Positions 7,242 to 17,633 of a DNA stretch of 64,000 nt are shown piece by piece. The DNA is from an uncultured Cyclobacteriaceae bacterium (lineage in GTDB: Bacteria; Bacteroidota; Bacteroidia; Cytophagales; Cyclobacteriaceae). Where the stretch lies: NCBI GenBank assembly GCA_937958005.1, contig CALGOB010000010.1, positions 1-64,000 of the forward strand, given 5' to 3'. Below the pieces are notes generated by a model. It was not told where the DNA came from. It saw only the letters and a list, made by a program, of their open reading frames with translations, and searched no databases. Numbering within the stretch: position 1 is the first letter of the stretch; every line of letters starts with the position of its first letter. A program made the translations under genes and the position numbers.

Positions 7242-8111
7242 CTAGACCAGATTGGCTTTCACAAAATCAAAAGATTTCTTGATACTTTTAAGTGGGTCAT
7301 TACTTTGGTCTTGTTCAACAAAGAAATAATCTAAACCAGCTAGCTCTTTGTTCTTAAACGCCAAATCAAAGTCTACACTTCCATTTCCTACTTCTGTAAA
7401 ATCTCCATTACTATCCATGTCTTTAGCATGCCATAAAGCTACTCTTCCACTATACCTCGTAAAGAACTCTTTTATATCGTAACCAGCCTTTGTTATCCAA
7501 TAAAGATCCAGTTCCATTTTGAGCAAATTCTTATCTGTATTATCTAAGATATAATACATTGGCAGTTCCCCTTCCATTTCTTTAAACTCAAAATCATGGT
7601 TATGATAGCATAATTGTATCCCAGCCTTATTTGCTTTTTCAGAGGCAAAATTTAACAGGTCTACTAATCTTTTATAATCTTCTAAAGAAGTTCTTTCTTC
7701 CTCTCTTAAATAACCCAATACAGCATATTTTTGGCCTATTTCATTCATCTCATCCAATGCTCTATCCCATCCATTTGATAATGTACCTACATCACTTGGG
7801 TTAGGAATTCCAGAGGAATAGTGGCCACTAATAGGGTTCAGATTAAGTTTCTTTAGCAATTCACCAAATTCTTTAGGAGCTAACTTATAATAGGCACCCC
7901 CTCCGTGACCAGCACTTTCGATATGGGTATAGCCAATCTCAGCCACTCTTTCAAGTGTTTTTTCGAAGTTATCTACTAATTGGTTTCTGAGGGTATATAA
8001 TTGCAAACCTATCTCTTTTCTCTGTTCTTGAGGTGCTATACAATTTGCAAATATTGCACTACCAGCAGTCATTAATGCTGCTTTTTTTATAAATGATCGG
8101 CGGTTTTCCAT
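7242..8111 (-). CDS. Exported sugar phosphate isomerase/epimerase family protein
   Basis: 289 residues. The N-terminus MENRRSFIKKAALMTAG carries a twin-arginine-type signal, followed by IFANC, a possible lipobox, so the enzyme is likely exported folded and perhaps lipid-anchored. The rest is an AP-endonuclease-2-like TIM barrel: LQLYTLRNQL at the first strand, then metal-ligand segments CYHNHDFEF, MELDLYWITKAG, WHAKDMD and a final FVEQDQS. These families isomerise, epimerise or cleave sugars, including keto-sugars. It begins 2 bases after the sugar dehydrogenase gene, so both belong to one operon. Confidence 0.85.
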   Translation of the reverse strand: MENRRSFIKKAALMTAGSAIFANCIAPQEQRKEIGLQLYTLRNQLVDNFEKTLERVAEIGYTHIESAGHGGGAYYKLAPKEFGELLKKLNLNPISGHYSSGIPNPSDVGTLSNGWDRALDEMNEIGQKYAVLGYLREEERTSLEDYKRLVDLLNFASEKANKAGIQLCYHNHDFEFKEMEGELPMYYILDNTDKNLLKMELDLYWITKAGYDIKEFFTRYSGRVALWHAKDMDSNGDFTEVGNGSVDFDLAFKNKELAGLDYFFVEQDQSNDPLKSIKKSFDFVKANLV

Positions 8112-8113
8112 CG

Positions 8114-10822
8114 TTATAATGTTTTAATGTAAGTATTTGATATGCTTTCTTTGTCAAAATAGATCCAGTCTAAAGGAGGAAATATTTCTTTTACTGCTTC
8201 AGGACTTTTAAATACAAAACACAGGTCTGTCTTCCCTTCATAATCAACTTTCATTGCTTTGTAATGTGAATAATAACTCTCACTTAAATTGACTTTACCT
8301 ATTAGTTTTCCATTTGGTGAGTCTTCATGAAGTTCTATAAATGCTTTTTCCAATTGACTGCTTGGCGTATCTAAAAACCCCAAAATCAATTGATCTATTT
8401 CTGTCAGGTCATACGATTTAAAGATTATATATGAATCATGATAAATGTCCCTTACAAATTTCTTTTCATCTTTAAAGTCAAATATAACTACCTGCTTTCC
8501 CTCATCAAATAACTCAGCCTGTACTAAAGGATTCCTTAAAATGATTCTGTGGTTCTTCTTTATTGGGGATATGTTGTCTCCTCCATTGTCTTCATATACA
8601 CTACTGAATATATAAGTTCCGTCAAAATTATTTTTCTTTCCGTTAGCAAAAGTATAATCCCCTTTCAAAGGTCTTTTATAAACATTGGTGGCCTTCCCTA
8701 CAGAAAGGATATATTTGACAATTTCCTCTGCCTCAGATGGTGCTAAGTCTGGATGTGCTGACATCGCCTGTTCCCCCCAAACTCCTGCCCCACCAGCAAT
8801 TATTTTACTAGACAAATAAGCAATTGCATCTTTCTTCTCACCATACTTATTGGCTACTGCTTCATAACTAGGCCCTATTGACTTTTCATTCAACTTATGA
8901 CATGATTGGCAATCGTTTTCCCCAATTAATCTTTGACCTTTAGATACAATCTGATGTCCTTGGGCTGACTTGGCTAAATCAAGGCCTTCAGCTAAATAAT
9001 CTATTCGGAAATCCACCTCATAATCCTCTATGCCATTTCCTAATGAGCCATCTTCTTTATCGGTTAATTTTACTTCATATTTTCTTTCTCGGCCCGGGAA
9101 ATAAAATGTATTATTTCCCGAAAGAACTATTTCTAATTCAGGAGGTTCATTACCTACCTCTATAGTTAATTGCCGTGAGATTGTTCCACCAGATTGGTCT
9201 TTTACAATCAACTTTGGGTAATAAATGCCAGGCTTTTCAAATGTATAGTTAGTATTGGCTTCTTTGATTTTTTGTCCATCAATTTCCCAGGTATAAAATA
9301 GTTTCTCTCCATCATAATCATAAGTTCCATCAGATGAAAATTCCACTTCCAAAGGAGCAGCACCTTGATGTTTACTGGCTTTAGCTTGTAATACTGGTGT
9401 TCTATTTCCACCATTGAAATCAATTCTGGTGATAGAACTGTCATCATTCTTAGTAAACCAACCAGTACCGTATTCTAGGATATACAAAGCGCCTTCTGGT
9501 CCCATTTGCATATCAATCATATAATTGAATTTTACATCAGGCATAAAAGGTTCTATTTTCCCTAGCTTTCCTTCATCGTTTATGGTCACAGTGAAAATCC
9601 ATCCCCTAATCCAATCATATATAAATAATTTACCATCATAAATAGCTGGTAAAGAGTTAGGCTCAAGTTTAAAATCACTTGAATAATAAATAGGGCCAGC
9701 CATTGCATTCCTTCCACCTTTTCCAAGCATTGGGAATTCATCAGATTCTGCATACGGATACCAGATCAATGCTTTTTGTGCTGGAGGTAAGTCAACCAAT
9801 CCGGTATTATTAGGTGATAAATTCTTAGGGCTACTTGCTAAAAAAGCATCTGCACTCTGTTTACTCTGAAAATTATAGTCTCTATAGGCTTTATTATCTC
9901 CCACAAAATAGGGCCAACCAAAATTACCAGCCTGTTTCGCTAAATTAATCTCATCATGTCCTCTTGGTCCTCTATTTGATGTGGTTTCACCAGCATCGGG
10001 CCCTACTTCTCCCCAGAAAAGCCAATTATTTTTTTGATCAATTGAAATCCTGTATGGGTTTCTACAACCCATCACATATATTTCAGGTCTTGTACCAGCA
10101 GTTCCCAATGGAAACAGGTTACCTTCTGGGATTTTATATGTCCCATCTGAGTTCATTGATATTCTTAAAATTTTACCTCTTAAGTCATTCGTATTTCCAG
10201 ATGATTTCTGGGCATCCCAAGGGCTTCTTCCTGAACCTTCATCAATAGGGGCAAAACCCTCAGAACCGAAAGGGTTTGTATCATCACCCGTAGATAAATA
10301 AAGTAATCCATCTGGGCCAAATTCTATGGAACCGCCTGTATGACAACATTCTTGTCTTTGAGTGGCAACTTCAAGCACAATTATTTCTGATGACATATCT
10401 ACTTGATCACCATTAAATTGAAATCTTGACAGGTGTTGTTTCTCTTCTGGTCCTTCAGGTGAATAATAAAGATAGATCCAACCATTATAATCAAAATTGG
10501 GATCTAATGCGATTCCCATTAGGCCATCTTCTTGTTCCGAATATACAGGGATATGACCAATTAATTTGATAGTTCTGCTGCCTTCATCGAACAGTTTGAT
10601 ATCTCCCTTCCGCTCTACGACAATTACTTTTTTATCTGGAAGTATGACAAACTCTGTCGGTTCATTTAAGCCACTATATAGGGTGACTTTAGTGTACCTA
10701 CTAGCGTCTTTATAGTCTACTTTTTTAATAGTTTTTTTTTCGCTCTCTGAGCAACTAACAATAACTACAGATAAGAAAATCAGTACTATCGAAAGTTTAA
10801 ATTTTGCTAACCTCATGCTCAC
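8114..10822 (-). CDS. PQQ-type sugar dehydrogenase lipoprotein with PKD and cytochrome c domains
   Basis: 902 residues. A lipoprotein signal ends at Cys24 (VVIVSC). Residues about 40-470 form a glucose/sorbosone dehydrogenase beta-propeller (VVERKGDIKLF, LMGIALDPNF, HTGGSIEFGPDGLLYLSTGD, RNPYRISID). A PKD domain follows at about 475-556. A class I cytochrome c domain spans about 625-710 with haem motif CQSCH at 638-642 and a likely methionine ligand in EQAMSAHPD. The last 190 residues look like a beta-sandwich, perhaps carbohydrate-binding (CBM6-like). The likely role is periplasmic oxidation of a sugar with electrons passed to its own haem. Genes on both sides are spaced by 2 bases. Confidence 0.9.
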   Translation of the reverse strand: MSMRLAKFKLSIVLIFLSVVIVSCSESEKKTIKKVDYKDASRYTKVTLYSGLNEPTEFVILPDKKVIVVERKGDIKLFDEGSRTIKLIGHIPVYSEQEDGLMGIALDPNFDYNGWIYLYYSPEGPEEKQHLSRFQFNGDQVDMSSEIIVLEVATQRQECCHTGGSIEFGPDGLLYLSTGDDTNPFGSEGFAPIDEGSGRSPWDAQKSSGNTNDLRGKILRISMNSDGTYKIPEGNLFPLGTAGTRPEIYVMGCRNPYRISIDQKNNWLFWGEVGPDAGETTSNRGPRGHDEINLAKQAGNFGWPYFVGDNKAYRDYNFQSKQSADAFLASSPKNLSPNNTGLVDLPPAQKALIWYPYAESDEFPMLGKGGRNAMAGPIYYSSDFKLEPNSLPAIYDGKLFIYDWIRGWIFTVTINDEGKLGKIEPFMPDVKFNYMIDMQMGPEGALYILEYGTGWFTKNDDSSITRIDFNGGNRTPVLQAKASKHQGAAPLEVEFSSDGTYDYDGEKLFYTWEIDGQKIKEANTNYTFEKPGIYYPKLIVKDQSGGTISRQLTIEVGNEPPELEIVLSGNNTFYFPGRERKYEVKLTDKEDGSLGNGIEDYEVDFRIDYLAEGLDLAKSAQGHQIVSKGQRLIGENDCQSCHKLNEKSIGPSYEAVANKYGEKKDAIAYLSSKIIAGGAGVWGEQAMSAHPDLAPSEAEEIVKYILSVGKATNVYKRPLKGDYTFANGKKNNFDGTYIFSSVYEDNGGDNISPIKKNHRIILRNPLVQAELFDEGKQVVIFDFKDEKKFVRDIYHDSYIIFKSYDLTEIDQLILGFLDTPSSQLEKAFIELHEDSPNGKLIGKVNLSESYYSHYKAMKVDYEGKTDLCFVFKSPEAVKEIFPPLDWIYFDKESISNTYIKTL

Positions 10823-10824
10823 AC

Positions 10825-11535
10825 TTATAAATCTCTTATTTTAATATTCCTAAACCAAACCTTATCCCCATGATCTTGTAATACAATGTACCCTTTATCA
10901 GAAGAACCAAACCCCTGCCACTCTTTGAATTTTGAATGATCAATTAACTCTTGCCATTGAGGAGTGCCCATCTCAAAAGAAACTACCTTTTGACCATTTT
11001 GCCAATGCTCAACCTGTCGGTTTTTAGAAACAATTCTAATTTTATTCCATTCCCCAGGTTCATAAACTGTAAGGTGTTCACACTGGATTATATCGTACAA
11101 ATCTCCAGCTCTGTGCTTAAGGATTTTACCATCAGTGTGTCCTTCATCATCTAAAATTTGCATCTCAGGGCCTGTCATCCAAGCAAAATCATAATCACTA
11201 CTTTCAACTACATTGTATATAATGCCGCTATTGCCTCCTTTTGATATCTTCCACTCTAAATAAAGTTCAAAGTCTGTATAATTTTTACTCGTAATCACTA
11301 TATCTCCGCCACCCTTTTCTGACAGGTGTAAAGTTCCGTTCTGAACAATCCATGATTTTCCAAGTGTTTGTTTTCCATAGTTCCTTAATCCATTGGTTGT
11401 TTTTCCATCAAACAAAAGTTTCCAACCATCTTCAACTTCAATAGTAGTCAGGCTATTATGTTCTTTCTGGTTTTCAAAAGGATCACAATCTACACCAATC
11501 AAAATCAATAGATATAAATTCAATATCAATTTCAT
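10825..11535 (-). CDS. DUF1080 (3-keto-disaccharide hydrolase family) lipoprotein
   Basis: 236 residues. A short hydrophobic N-terminus ends near Cys17 (LIGVDC), consistent with a lipoprotein. The core has the DUF1080 hallmarks: DGWKLLFDGKTTNGLRNYG, the WKISKGGNSGIIYNV strand pair, QILDDEGH and a closing GYIVLQDHGDKVWFRNIKI. The fold is a concanavalin-like beta-sandwich; characterised relatives hydrolyse glycosides oxidised at C3. The gene abuts the isomerase gene (stop and start adjacent) and lies 2 bases before the dehydrogenase. That linkage supports a pathway working on oxidised sugars. Confidence 0.88.
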   Translation of the reverse strand: MKLILNLYLLILIGVDCDPFENQKEHNSLTTIEVEDGWKLLFDGKTTNGLRNYGKQTLGKSWIVQNGTLHLSEKGGGDIVITSKNYTDFELYLEWKISKGGNSGIIYNVVESSDYDFAWMTGPEMQILDDEGHTDGKILKHRAGDLYDIIQCEHLTVYEPGEWNKIRIVSKNRQVEHWQNGQKVVSFEMGTPQWQELIDHSKFKEWQGFGSSDKGYIVLQDHGDKVWFRNIKIRDL

Positions 11536-12603
11536 TCAAACGGAGTTTTTAGAAAGTCCCAATATTTTACGATTTATTGATTCATCTGAATCAGTTCCAG
11601 CAAAATCATCAAACGCTTTTTCAGTTACTTCAATGATATGATCACCAATAAATGGCGCCCCTTCTGTAGCTCCTTGCACGGGGCTTTTAATGCAACACTC
11701 CCATTCTAAAACAGCCCAACCATCAAAATCATACTGAGACAGCTTACTGAATATTTGTTTAAAATCGACTTGCCCGTCTCCTAAAGATCTAAATCTCCCA
11801 GGTCTATCTACCCAACCCTGATACCCTCCATAAACACCTGATCTTCCATTAGGAATGTACTCGGCATCTTTTACATGAAACATTTTAATGTAATCATGAT
11901 AAATATCAATGTACTGTAAATAATCCATTTGCTGTAATAACAAATGGGATGGATCGTATAATATCTTTACCTTATCATGATTTCCAGTTGCTTCCAAAAA
12001 CATTTCAAAAGTTACGCCGTCATGTAAATCCTCACCTGGGTGTATTTCATAACAAACATCTACTCCTTCATCATAAGCTACTTCTAAAATAGGTTCCCAT
12101 CTGGTGGCCAACTCATTGAATCCTGTATTTACAAGGCCGTTTGGTCTTTGTGGCCAAGGGTACATGGTTTGCCAAAGTAGTGCCCCACTAAAAGTAGCCA
12201 TTCGGTCTATACCCAGTTTTCTACTCACCCGTGCTGCTTTTTTGACTTGATTTACTGCCCATTCTGTTCTTGCTTTTGGATTATTTTGCTTGTCCTCAGG
12301 TGCAAAAGCATCAAACATTGTATCATAAGCAGGGTGTACTGCAACTAATTGACCTTGTAGGTGAGTGCTTAATTCGGATATTTCCAGTCCATATTTATTG
12401 ACTGTCTCTTTGATTTCACTAAGGTAATCACTGCTTTCATCTGCTTTATCCAAATCAAAAACTCTTTTATCCCAACTGGGTATTTGAACTGCTTTGTAGC
12501 CCAAACCTGAAACCCATTTGCATAAGTCATCTAATGAATGATAAGGGGAAATATCATCTACAAATTGCGCTAAAAATATAGCCGGTCCTTTAATAGTTTT
12601 CAT
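11536..12603 (-). CDS. Sugar phosphate isomerase/epimerase family protein (cytoplasmic)
   Basis: 355 residues, no export signal. An AP-endonuclease-2-like TIM barrel with metal-ligand segments YEIHPGEDLHDG, LYDPSHLLLQQ, FHVKDAEY, a GDGQVDFKQIF strand and WECCIKSP near the end. It is longer than the exported paralogue at 7242 and has its own insertions around residues 125-165. The family isomerises or cleaves keto-sugars and inositols. The next gene begins directly after its stop, and the oxidoreductase gene lies 18 bases upstream, so it belongs to the same transcript. Confidence 0.88.
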   Translation of the reverse strand: MKTIKGPAIFLAQFVDDISPYHSLDDLCKWVSGLGYKAVQIPSWDKRVFDLDKADESSDYLSEIKETVNKYGLEISELSTHLQGQLVAVHPAYDTMFDAFAPEDKQNNPKARTEWAVNQVKKAARVSRKLGIDRMATFSGALLWQTMYPWPQRPNGLVNTGFNELATRWEPILEVAYDEGVDVCYEIHPGEDLHDGVTFEMFLEATGNHDKVKILYDPSHLLLQQMDYLQYIDIYHDYIKMFHVKDAEYIPNGRSGVYGGYQGWVDRPGRFRSLGDGQVDFKQIFSKLSQYDFDGWAVLEWECCIKSPVQGATEGAPFIGDHIIEVTEKAFDDFAGTDSDESINRKILGLSKNSV

Positions 12604-12621
12604 ATAAAATAGTTTTTCAAT

Positions 12622-13758
12622 TTAAGAAATAGTAATCCATGTATTTTCAGCTGCACTTGACTTCACAACTGCTTCAATAAATTTCATGCCTCGCACACCA
12701 TCTAAAATAGTTGGAAAGGCTCCTGAGTGATATTTTTCACCTTTTATTGCCTTGGCAGCACCTAGGTAGATATTCCCCATTGCATCAAATATACCTTCTG
12801 GATGCCCTGGAGCTATTTTAGAGCTAGATTGGGCAAAGTCAGTGTTGTAATCATTCCCTGGCTTAAGTACTCTGGCGGGTTGGCCTTCCTCTAGCCAAGT
12901 CAAATAATTGGGGTTTTCCTGTTCCCATTTCAGAGCTCCTTTAGTACCATATGCGGCCATCGTCAAATTGTTTTCTTCACCTGTGGCTATTTGACTAGCA
13001 CGTATGATCCCTTTTACATTTTCATTCATCCTAATTAAGGCTGTACCATCAATATCCAAAGGGTTATCGGCATACAAGGTATCCAAATCTGCCAATACTT
13101 TTTCCACTTTTAGCCCTGTTGTATATTCAATCATATTGAAAGCATGAACGCCTATATCTCCCATACAACAACTTATACCTGATACTTTTGGGTCTAACCT
13201 CCAAACAGATTTCCTTTTATCCGCCTCATGTATAACCGGGTTGATCCACCCTTGGTAATACTGAGCATCTACCTTCTGAATATTCCCTATTACTCCATTA
13301 GCAATCATAGATTTCATCTGTCTTACCATTGGGTATCCAGTATAGGTATGCGTGAGGGCAAAAACTACTTGGTGTTTTGCAACTAAATTCTCTAAATCAA
13401 CCGCTTCTTGAGAGGTAGTTGTTACTGGTTTTTCACAAATCACATGAAAACCACCTTGAATGAGTTTTTTAGCCATTTCATAATGAAGAAAATTTGGTGT
13501 CACTATCACTACAACTGCTATTCGATCTTTTGGATCCAATGCATTTTCAGCTTTGATAAATTGATCTATATCTGCATAAACCCTGGCAATATCTAATTCT
13601 AGACTATTGGCAAAATCTTTTCCTTTTTCAAAGTCATGATCAAAAACACCTCCTACTAATTCATATTGCTCACCCATGTAAGCTGCTATCCTATGAACTA
13701 TGCCTATAAATGAACTGTGGCCACCGCCCATCATGCCCATCTTAATTCTTTTACTCAT
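12622..13758 (-). CDS. Gfo/Idh/MocA family oxidoreductase
   Basis: 378 residues. The Rossmann start is MGMMGGGHSSFIGIVHR, with VVIVTPNFLHYEMAK and the family's catalytic CEKPVTTTSQEA segment; the C-terminal half has the alpha/beta dimerisation domain with GISCCMGDIGVHAFNMIEY. These enzymes use NAD(P) to oxidise or reduce sugars and inositols, often at C3. No signal is present, so it acts in the cytoplasm. It lies between the permease and the isomerase in the operon and probably interconverts a hydroxyl and a keto group on the imported sugar. Confidence 0.92.
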   Translation of the reverse strand: MSKRIKMGMMGGGHSSFIGIVHRIAAYMGEQYELVGGVFDHDFEKGKDFANSLELDIARVYADIDQFIKAENALDPKDRIAVVVIVTPNFLHYEMAKKLIQGGFHVICEKPVTTTSQEAVDLENLVAKHQVVFALTHTYTGYPMVRQMKSMIANGVIGNIQKVDAQYYQGWINPVIHEADKRKSVWRLDPKVSGISCCMGDIGVHAFNMIEYTTGLKVEKVLADLDTLYADNPLDIDGTALIRMNENVKGIIRASQIATGEENNLTMAAYGTKGALKWEQENPNYLTWLEEGQPARVLKPGNDYNTDFAQSSSKIAPGHPEGIFDAMGNIYLGAAKAIKGEKYHSGAFPTILDGVRGMKFIEAVVKSSAAENTWITIS

Positions 13759-13796
13759 AATATTATGTGATTATTATTTCTTGTAGCTATTTCTAT

Positions 13797-15023
13797 TTAT
13801 TGTTGATAGGTAACATCTTCGTTCTTGAAGGAAACAAAAAATAATAAAAATACTCCTGCAGAGAATGCTGCCGGTAATATCCAAATCATTTGCCAATCAT
13901 GTCCACCACTCAGTGTAAACTGGTCATAGATTTCTCCCGCAGCCCAAAAACCAATCAGCATACCTACTCCATATGTTGCTAAAGTGATTAACCCTTGAGC
14001 AGAGCTCTTATATTGCTCTCCTGCTTTAGAGTCTGTATAAATCTGTCCCGAAACAAAAAAGAAATCATAACAAATTCCATGAACTGCTATTCCTAAATAA
14101 AGCATAAACACCAAACTATCAGCGTTTCCAAATGCAAATAGCACATACCGCAATGCCCAGGCGATCATTCCTACTAACAGGGTTTTTTTGACACCAAACT
14201 TTTTAAAGAAAAGTGGTAGTAAAAGCATAAACCCAACTTCTGACATTTGACCAATAGTCATCTTTCCAGTAGGGTTACTTACCCCAATCTCTGCAAGGAA
14301 TGGGTTGGCATGCTGATAGTAAAAAGCTAAAGGAATGCATATTAATACAGAAGCAATGAAAAATATCAAGAAATTTGTATTCTTCAACAATTTCAGTGCG
14401 TCCAAACCAATAATATCACCAATTGATATCTTCTTATTTTTATCCTGAACAGGTGGAGTTTTAGGCAGTAAAAAACTAAAAAGGCCTAAAACAATAGATG
14501 CGATACTACACATCATGAATGTATTTTTTAACAGACCTTGAGCCCTAGAGGCCTCGCTATCCCAAGAAAACACAAAACTAATGACTAAGCCAGCCACAAT
14601 CCACCCAGCCGTACCCCAAACTCTTATCATAGAAAATTGCTTAGATGGATCTGTTAGTTGTCTAAATGCAACAGAATTCACCAATGCCAATGTTGGCATA
14701 TACAAGATCATATAGGCCAAAATATAAGGGTAAAAAGTACCGAAATCTGTAGAATTGGCCATCAAGTACATAAGTCCGCCACCAATCAAATGGATAACTC
14801 CTAATATTCTTTCAGCATTAAAAAATCTATCAGCTATTAATCCAACTATAAATGGTGCAATGATTGCACCCCAAGATTGAGTAGAGTACGCCATAGCCGT
14901 TTGGCTACCTGTAGCGTTTAGGTTATCCCCCAAAAAGGTTCCAAGCGTTACGAACCATCCTCCCCAAATAAAAAATTGGAGGAACATCATAAGGCTTAGC
15001 TTAGAGTAAGTGATATTATTCAT
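13797..15023 (-). CDS. Nucleoside:H+ symporter-type MFS permease
   Basis: 408 residues with about 12 hydrophobic segments. The N-terminus (LSLMMFLQFFIWGGWFVTLGTFL) and GLIADRFFNAERILGVIHLIG loop resemble the NupG/XapB nucleoside symporter branch of the major facilitator superfamily. In Bacteroidota, members of this branch often sit beside sugar-phosphate isomerases and Gfo/Idh/MocA enzymes, where they are likely to import sugars or inositol-like compounds rather than nucleosides. It is the first gene of the operon (38 bases before the oxidoreductase), so the promoter should lie in 15024-15160. Confidence 0.85.
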   Translation of the reverse strand: MNNITYSKLSLMMFLQFFIWGGWFVTLGTFLGDNLNATGSQTAMAYSTQSWGAIIAPFIVGLIADRFFNAERILGVIHLIGGGLMYLMANSTDFGTFYPYILAYMILYMPTLALVNSVAFRQLTDPSKQFSMIRVWGTAGWIVAGLVISFVFSWDSEASRAQGLLKNTFMMCSIASIVLGLFSFLLPKTPPVQDKNKKISIGDIIGLDALKLLKNTNFLIFFIASVLICIPLAFYYQHANPFLAEIGVSNPTGKMTIGQMSEVGFMLLLPLFFKKFGVKKTLLVGMIAWALRYVLFAFGNADSLVFMLYLGIAVHGICYDFFFVSGQIYTDSKAGEQYKSSAQGLITLATYGVGMLIGFWAAGEIYDQFTLSGGHDWQMIWILPAAFSAGVFLLFFVSFKNEDVTYQQ

Positions 15024-15160
15024 TAAAGAGTTTATTAGTAATACTCTGAAAATCTAGTTGATTTTATAAGTATTCGCAAATGAAGATTGGTTCTAAGGTA
15101 GAATATCACCATGAAAACCTTTTTATTTGCAGGTTTAGTCCAAAAATGGCTGTCTTTCTT

Positions 15161-17596
15161 TTACCTAGAGTTCTTGTAAATGGCTTGTATAAGTTCTTCA
15201 GGGTTAAAAGGCTTACTGACAAAATCATTCATACCAGCATCTACTATATCATTATAGACATTTGCAAAAATGTCCGCTGACAAAGCGACTATAGGAATAT
15301 TTTGGTACTCAGCGCCGTCTAAAGACCTAATCATTTGTGACACTTGATATCCATTCAAATCAGGCATTTGTAGGTCCAATAGTATAAGGTCAAAATCATC
15401 TTTCAATAAAAGGTTAATTGCTTGCTGTCCACTTTCAGCAGAAACATTTTTAATTTCCCATTTTTTAAAAAATTTTTCTAGCACCAATCTATTCATATGA
15501 TTATCATCTACGGATAAAATGTTTAGTGACCTTATTTGGTCTACCATATCCGTGATATTGTCCTTACTTGAATCGATTACTTTCTCTCCTTCTTGAAAAG
15601 ACAATTTGAAATAAAATTTAGAGCCGCTACCTAAAGTGCTATCCAAAAATATCCTACTTCCCATTATCTCTAACAACCGTTTAATAATGGCCAGCCCAAG
15701 GCCAGTACCCCCAAACCTCCTAGATGTGTCAGAGCTCGCTTGCGTAAACTGGTCAAATACTAGTGATTGTTTGTCTTTATGGATTCCTATGCCCGTGTCA
15801 ATGATCTCAAAAACAAGATCAATTCTATTCGAGTTAATGGTTGTAGGATACACTTTTAACTTCACCCCCCCTTCTAAAGTAAACTTGAGGGCATTGCTGA
15901 TTAGATTCATTAAAACCTGAGTGATTCGTCCTGGATCCCCAAGTAACCAATCAGGTATATCTTTAGCCACATGAACATCAAAGGTGATCTCCTTTTTATT
16001 AGCTCTTTCTTGAAACTGGTGTTGCAAGGCATTAATCAATCCCCTCAAACTAAAGTTAACAGTTTCTAATTCTATATTACCAGATTCAATTTTGTTAAAA
16101 TCTAATATATCATTTAAAAGCTTGAGCAAGTTTTCAGCAGAGAATTTTAATGAGTTTAAATTCTCTTGCTGTACCGGATTGTCTATTTCGTCCAAAAGTA
16201 AATGTGTCATTCCTATCACCCCATTCATTGGAGTACGGATTTCATGGCTCATAATCGATAAAAACTCTGATTTAGCTTTCAATGCTAAATCCGCTTTCTC
16301 TTTAGCTACTTGTAGTTGTTTGTTTTGGGAAGCTAGTTCATGAGTTCTTTCTTTTACTTTCTCTTCCAAAACTTGTTTTCTTTCTTCTACAAGTGCCTTA
16401 GAGTTTTCAAGTTCTAAAATTAATTGTTGTCTTACTGTATCTTTCTCAGTTTGTATTAACCTCAACCTTTCTCCCATTCCCAATGAAAAAAAAACAATTT
16501 CTATGATTATACCTACCTTAGTAAAGCTACCGACTATCAGGGAGCTATCCCATAATGTTGCATCTATAATAGTAGAAATAAGCAATAAAGAAGATCCTAA
16601 TATAAAATAATAGCCCAATTGAATTTTTTGCTTTACAATGTGAAATAATGTGGTAAGTGCTATTAAGGAGTTGATAATAATGAAGGTTTGACATATAACC
16701 CCAATATATTCCTCTAATTCTAAAAGGAAAATAATCAGGACCATTGCTGTAATTAGATAATTAAATTTCAGCAAAGAGTCAACCATTACCTTCACCCAAT
16801 TCTTGACTTGTTTAAAATCGATGAATTTTTTAAGAAACAAAAAATAGAAGATTGCAGCAGGGCAAAGGAAAATCAAAAATAAGTAAGTGAACTTGGGATA
16901 ATCTGGAATTAAATATTCTCTTAAAAAGGAGTCCGAAAAAAGATAGAATATAGCTATACTTGCTAGATAAAGGCTATAATAAAGATAAATCTTTCCCCTT
17001 AATCTTACATAGAGCAAGAGGCCAAACGAAATCATGATCCAAAAGATCCCTTGTAGAAACATGTTCCATAACTTTGAATACCAAAGTGATTTTACTCTAT
17101 ATAAAGCATTGTCAATACTAAAGTTCAAGTTATAGGCATGGAAGTCTTTTTCTAAACGAAAATGCACCCTTACTGTCCTTTCAGGCTCTAAATTGATTGG
17201 TACATAGTAAGATCCTACGATTATGGGCTTATCAGATCCTTTGGTTAAGTACCCTGTTTTGAAATGCCTTTCACCAATATAAACATCTACAAAATCGTTA
17301 TTTCCAAAATTAATCCACCAATCTACGTTATTGTACCCTTCATTCTTTATATCAAAATATCCCCATAAATACTTAGATTCTGCATCCCAGTTATTCTCTA
17401 AATGGTTAATTGGTGCCATATAAGAATTGAGCATTTCATTTAATTCTATCTTATCCTCAGATTCATAAACTTTTAAATACTCTTTTAATTGGTATTGATT
17501 TTTATTGGAATCAATAATTAAGGTATCCGCTTGAACAACAGTATAGCCTAAAAGTGACATTAGAAATAAAAAAAAGCGCAAGTACCTAATATACAT
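15161..17596 (-). CDS. Hybrid histidine kinase with 7TMR-DISM sensor (downstream copy)
   Basis: 811 residues. Signal peptide, then a periplasmic 7TMR-DISM extracellular beta domain (about 25-160, with WWINFGNND), then seven membrane segments (about 178-372). A coiled coil leads to the HisKA box [15 protein letters not shown] with His451, an ATPase domain (NALKF, DTGIGI, GGTGLGL) and a receiver domain ([11 protein letters not shown], acceptor Asp741, VSKPF). The sensor family is thought to bind carbohydrate-like or other small ligands. The upstream neighbour is a paralogue with the same layout; 37 bases separate them. No separate output regulator is adjacent, so phosphate is probably passed on to an Hpt protein elsewhere. 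Confidence 0.92.
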   Translation of the reverse strand: MYIRYLRFFLFLMSLLGYTVVQADTLIIDSNKNQYQLKEYLKVYESEDKIELNEMLNSYMAPINHLENNWDAESKYLWGYFDIKNEGYNNVDWWINFGNNDFVDVYIGERHFKTGYLTKGSDKPIIVGSYYVPINLEPERTVRVHFRLEKDFHAYNLNFSIDNALYRVKSLWYSKLWNMFLQGIFWIMISFGLLLYVRLRGKIYLYYSLYLASIAIFYLFSDSFLREYLIPDYPKFTYLFLIFLCPAAIFYFLFLKKFIDFKQVKNWVKVMVDSLLKFNYLITAMVLIIFLLELEEYIGVICQTFIIINSLIALTTLFHIVKQKIQLGYYFILGSSLLLISTIIDATLWDSSLIVGSFTKVGIIIEIVFFSLGMGERLRLIQTEKDTVRQQLILELENSKALVEERKQVLEEKVKERTHELASQNKQLQVAKEKADLALKAKSEFLSIMSHEIRTPMNGVIGMTHLLLDEIDNPVQQENLNSLKFSAENLLKLLNDILDFNKIESGNIELETVNFSLRGLINALQHQFQERANKKEITFDVHVAKDIPDWLLGDPGRITQVLMNLISNALKFTLEGGVKLKVYPTTINSNRIDLVFEIIDTGIGIHKDKQSLVFDQFTQASSDTSRRFGGTGLGLAIIKRLLEIMGSRIFLDSTLGSGSKFYFKLSFQEGEKVIDSSKDNITDMVDQIRSLNILSVDDNHMNRLVLEKFFKKWEIKNVSAESGQQAINLLLKDDFDLILLDLQMPDLNGYQVSQMIRSLDGAEYQNIPIVALSADIFANVYNDIVDAGMNDFVSKPFNPEELIQAIYKNSR

Positions 17597-17633
17597 TCAA
17601 TATGTTAAATTATAAAAATCTTAAATTACATAA

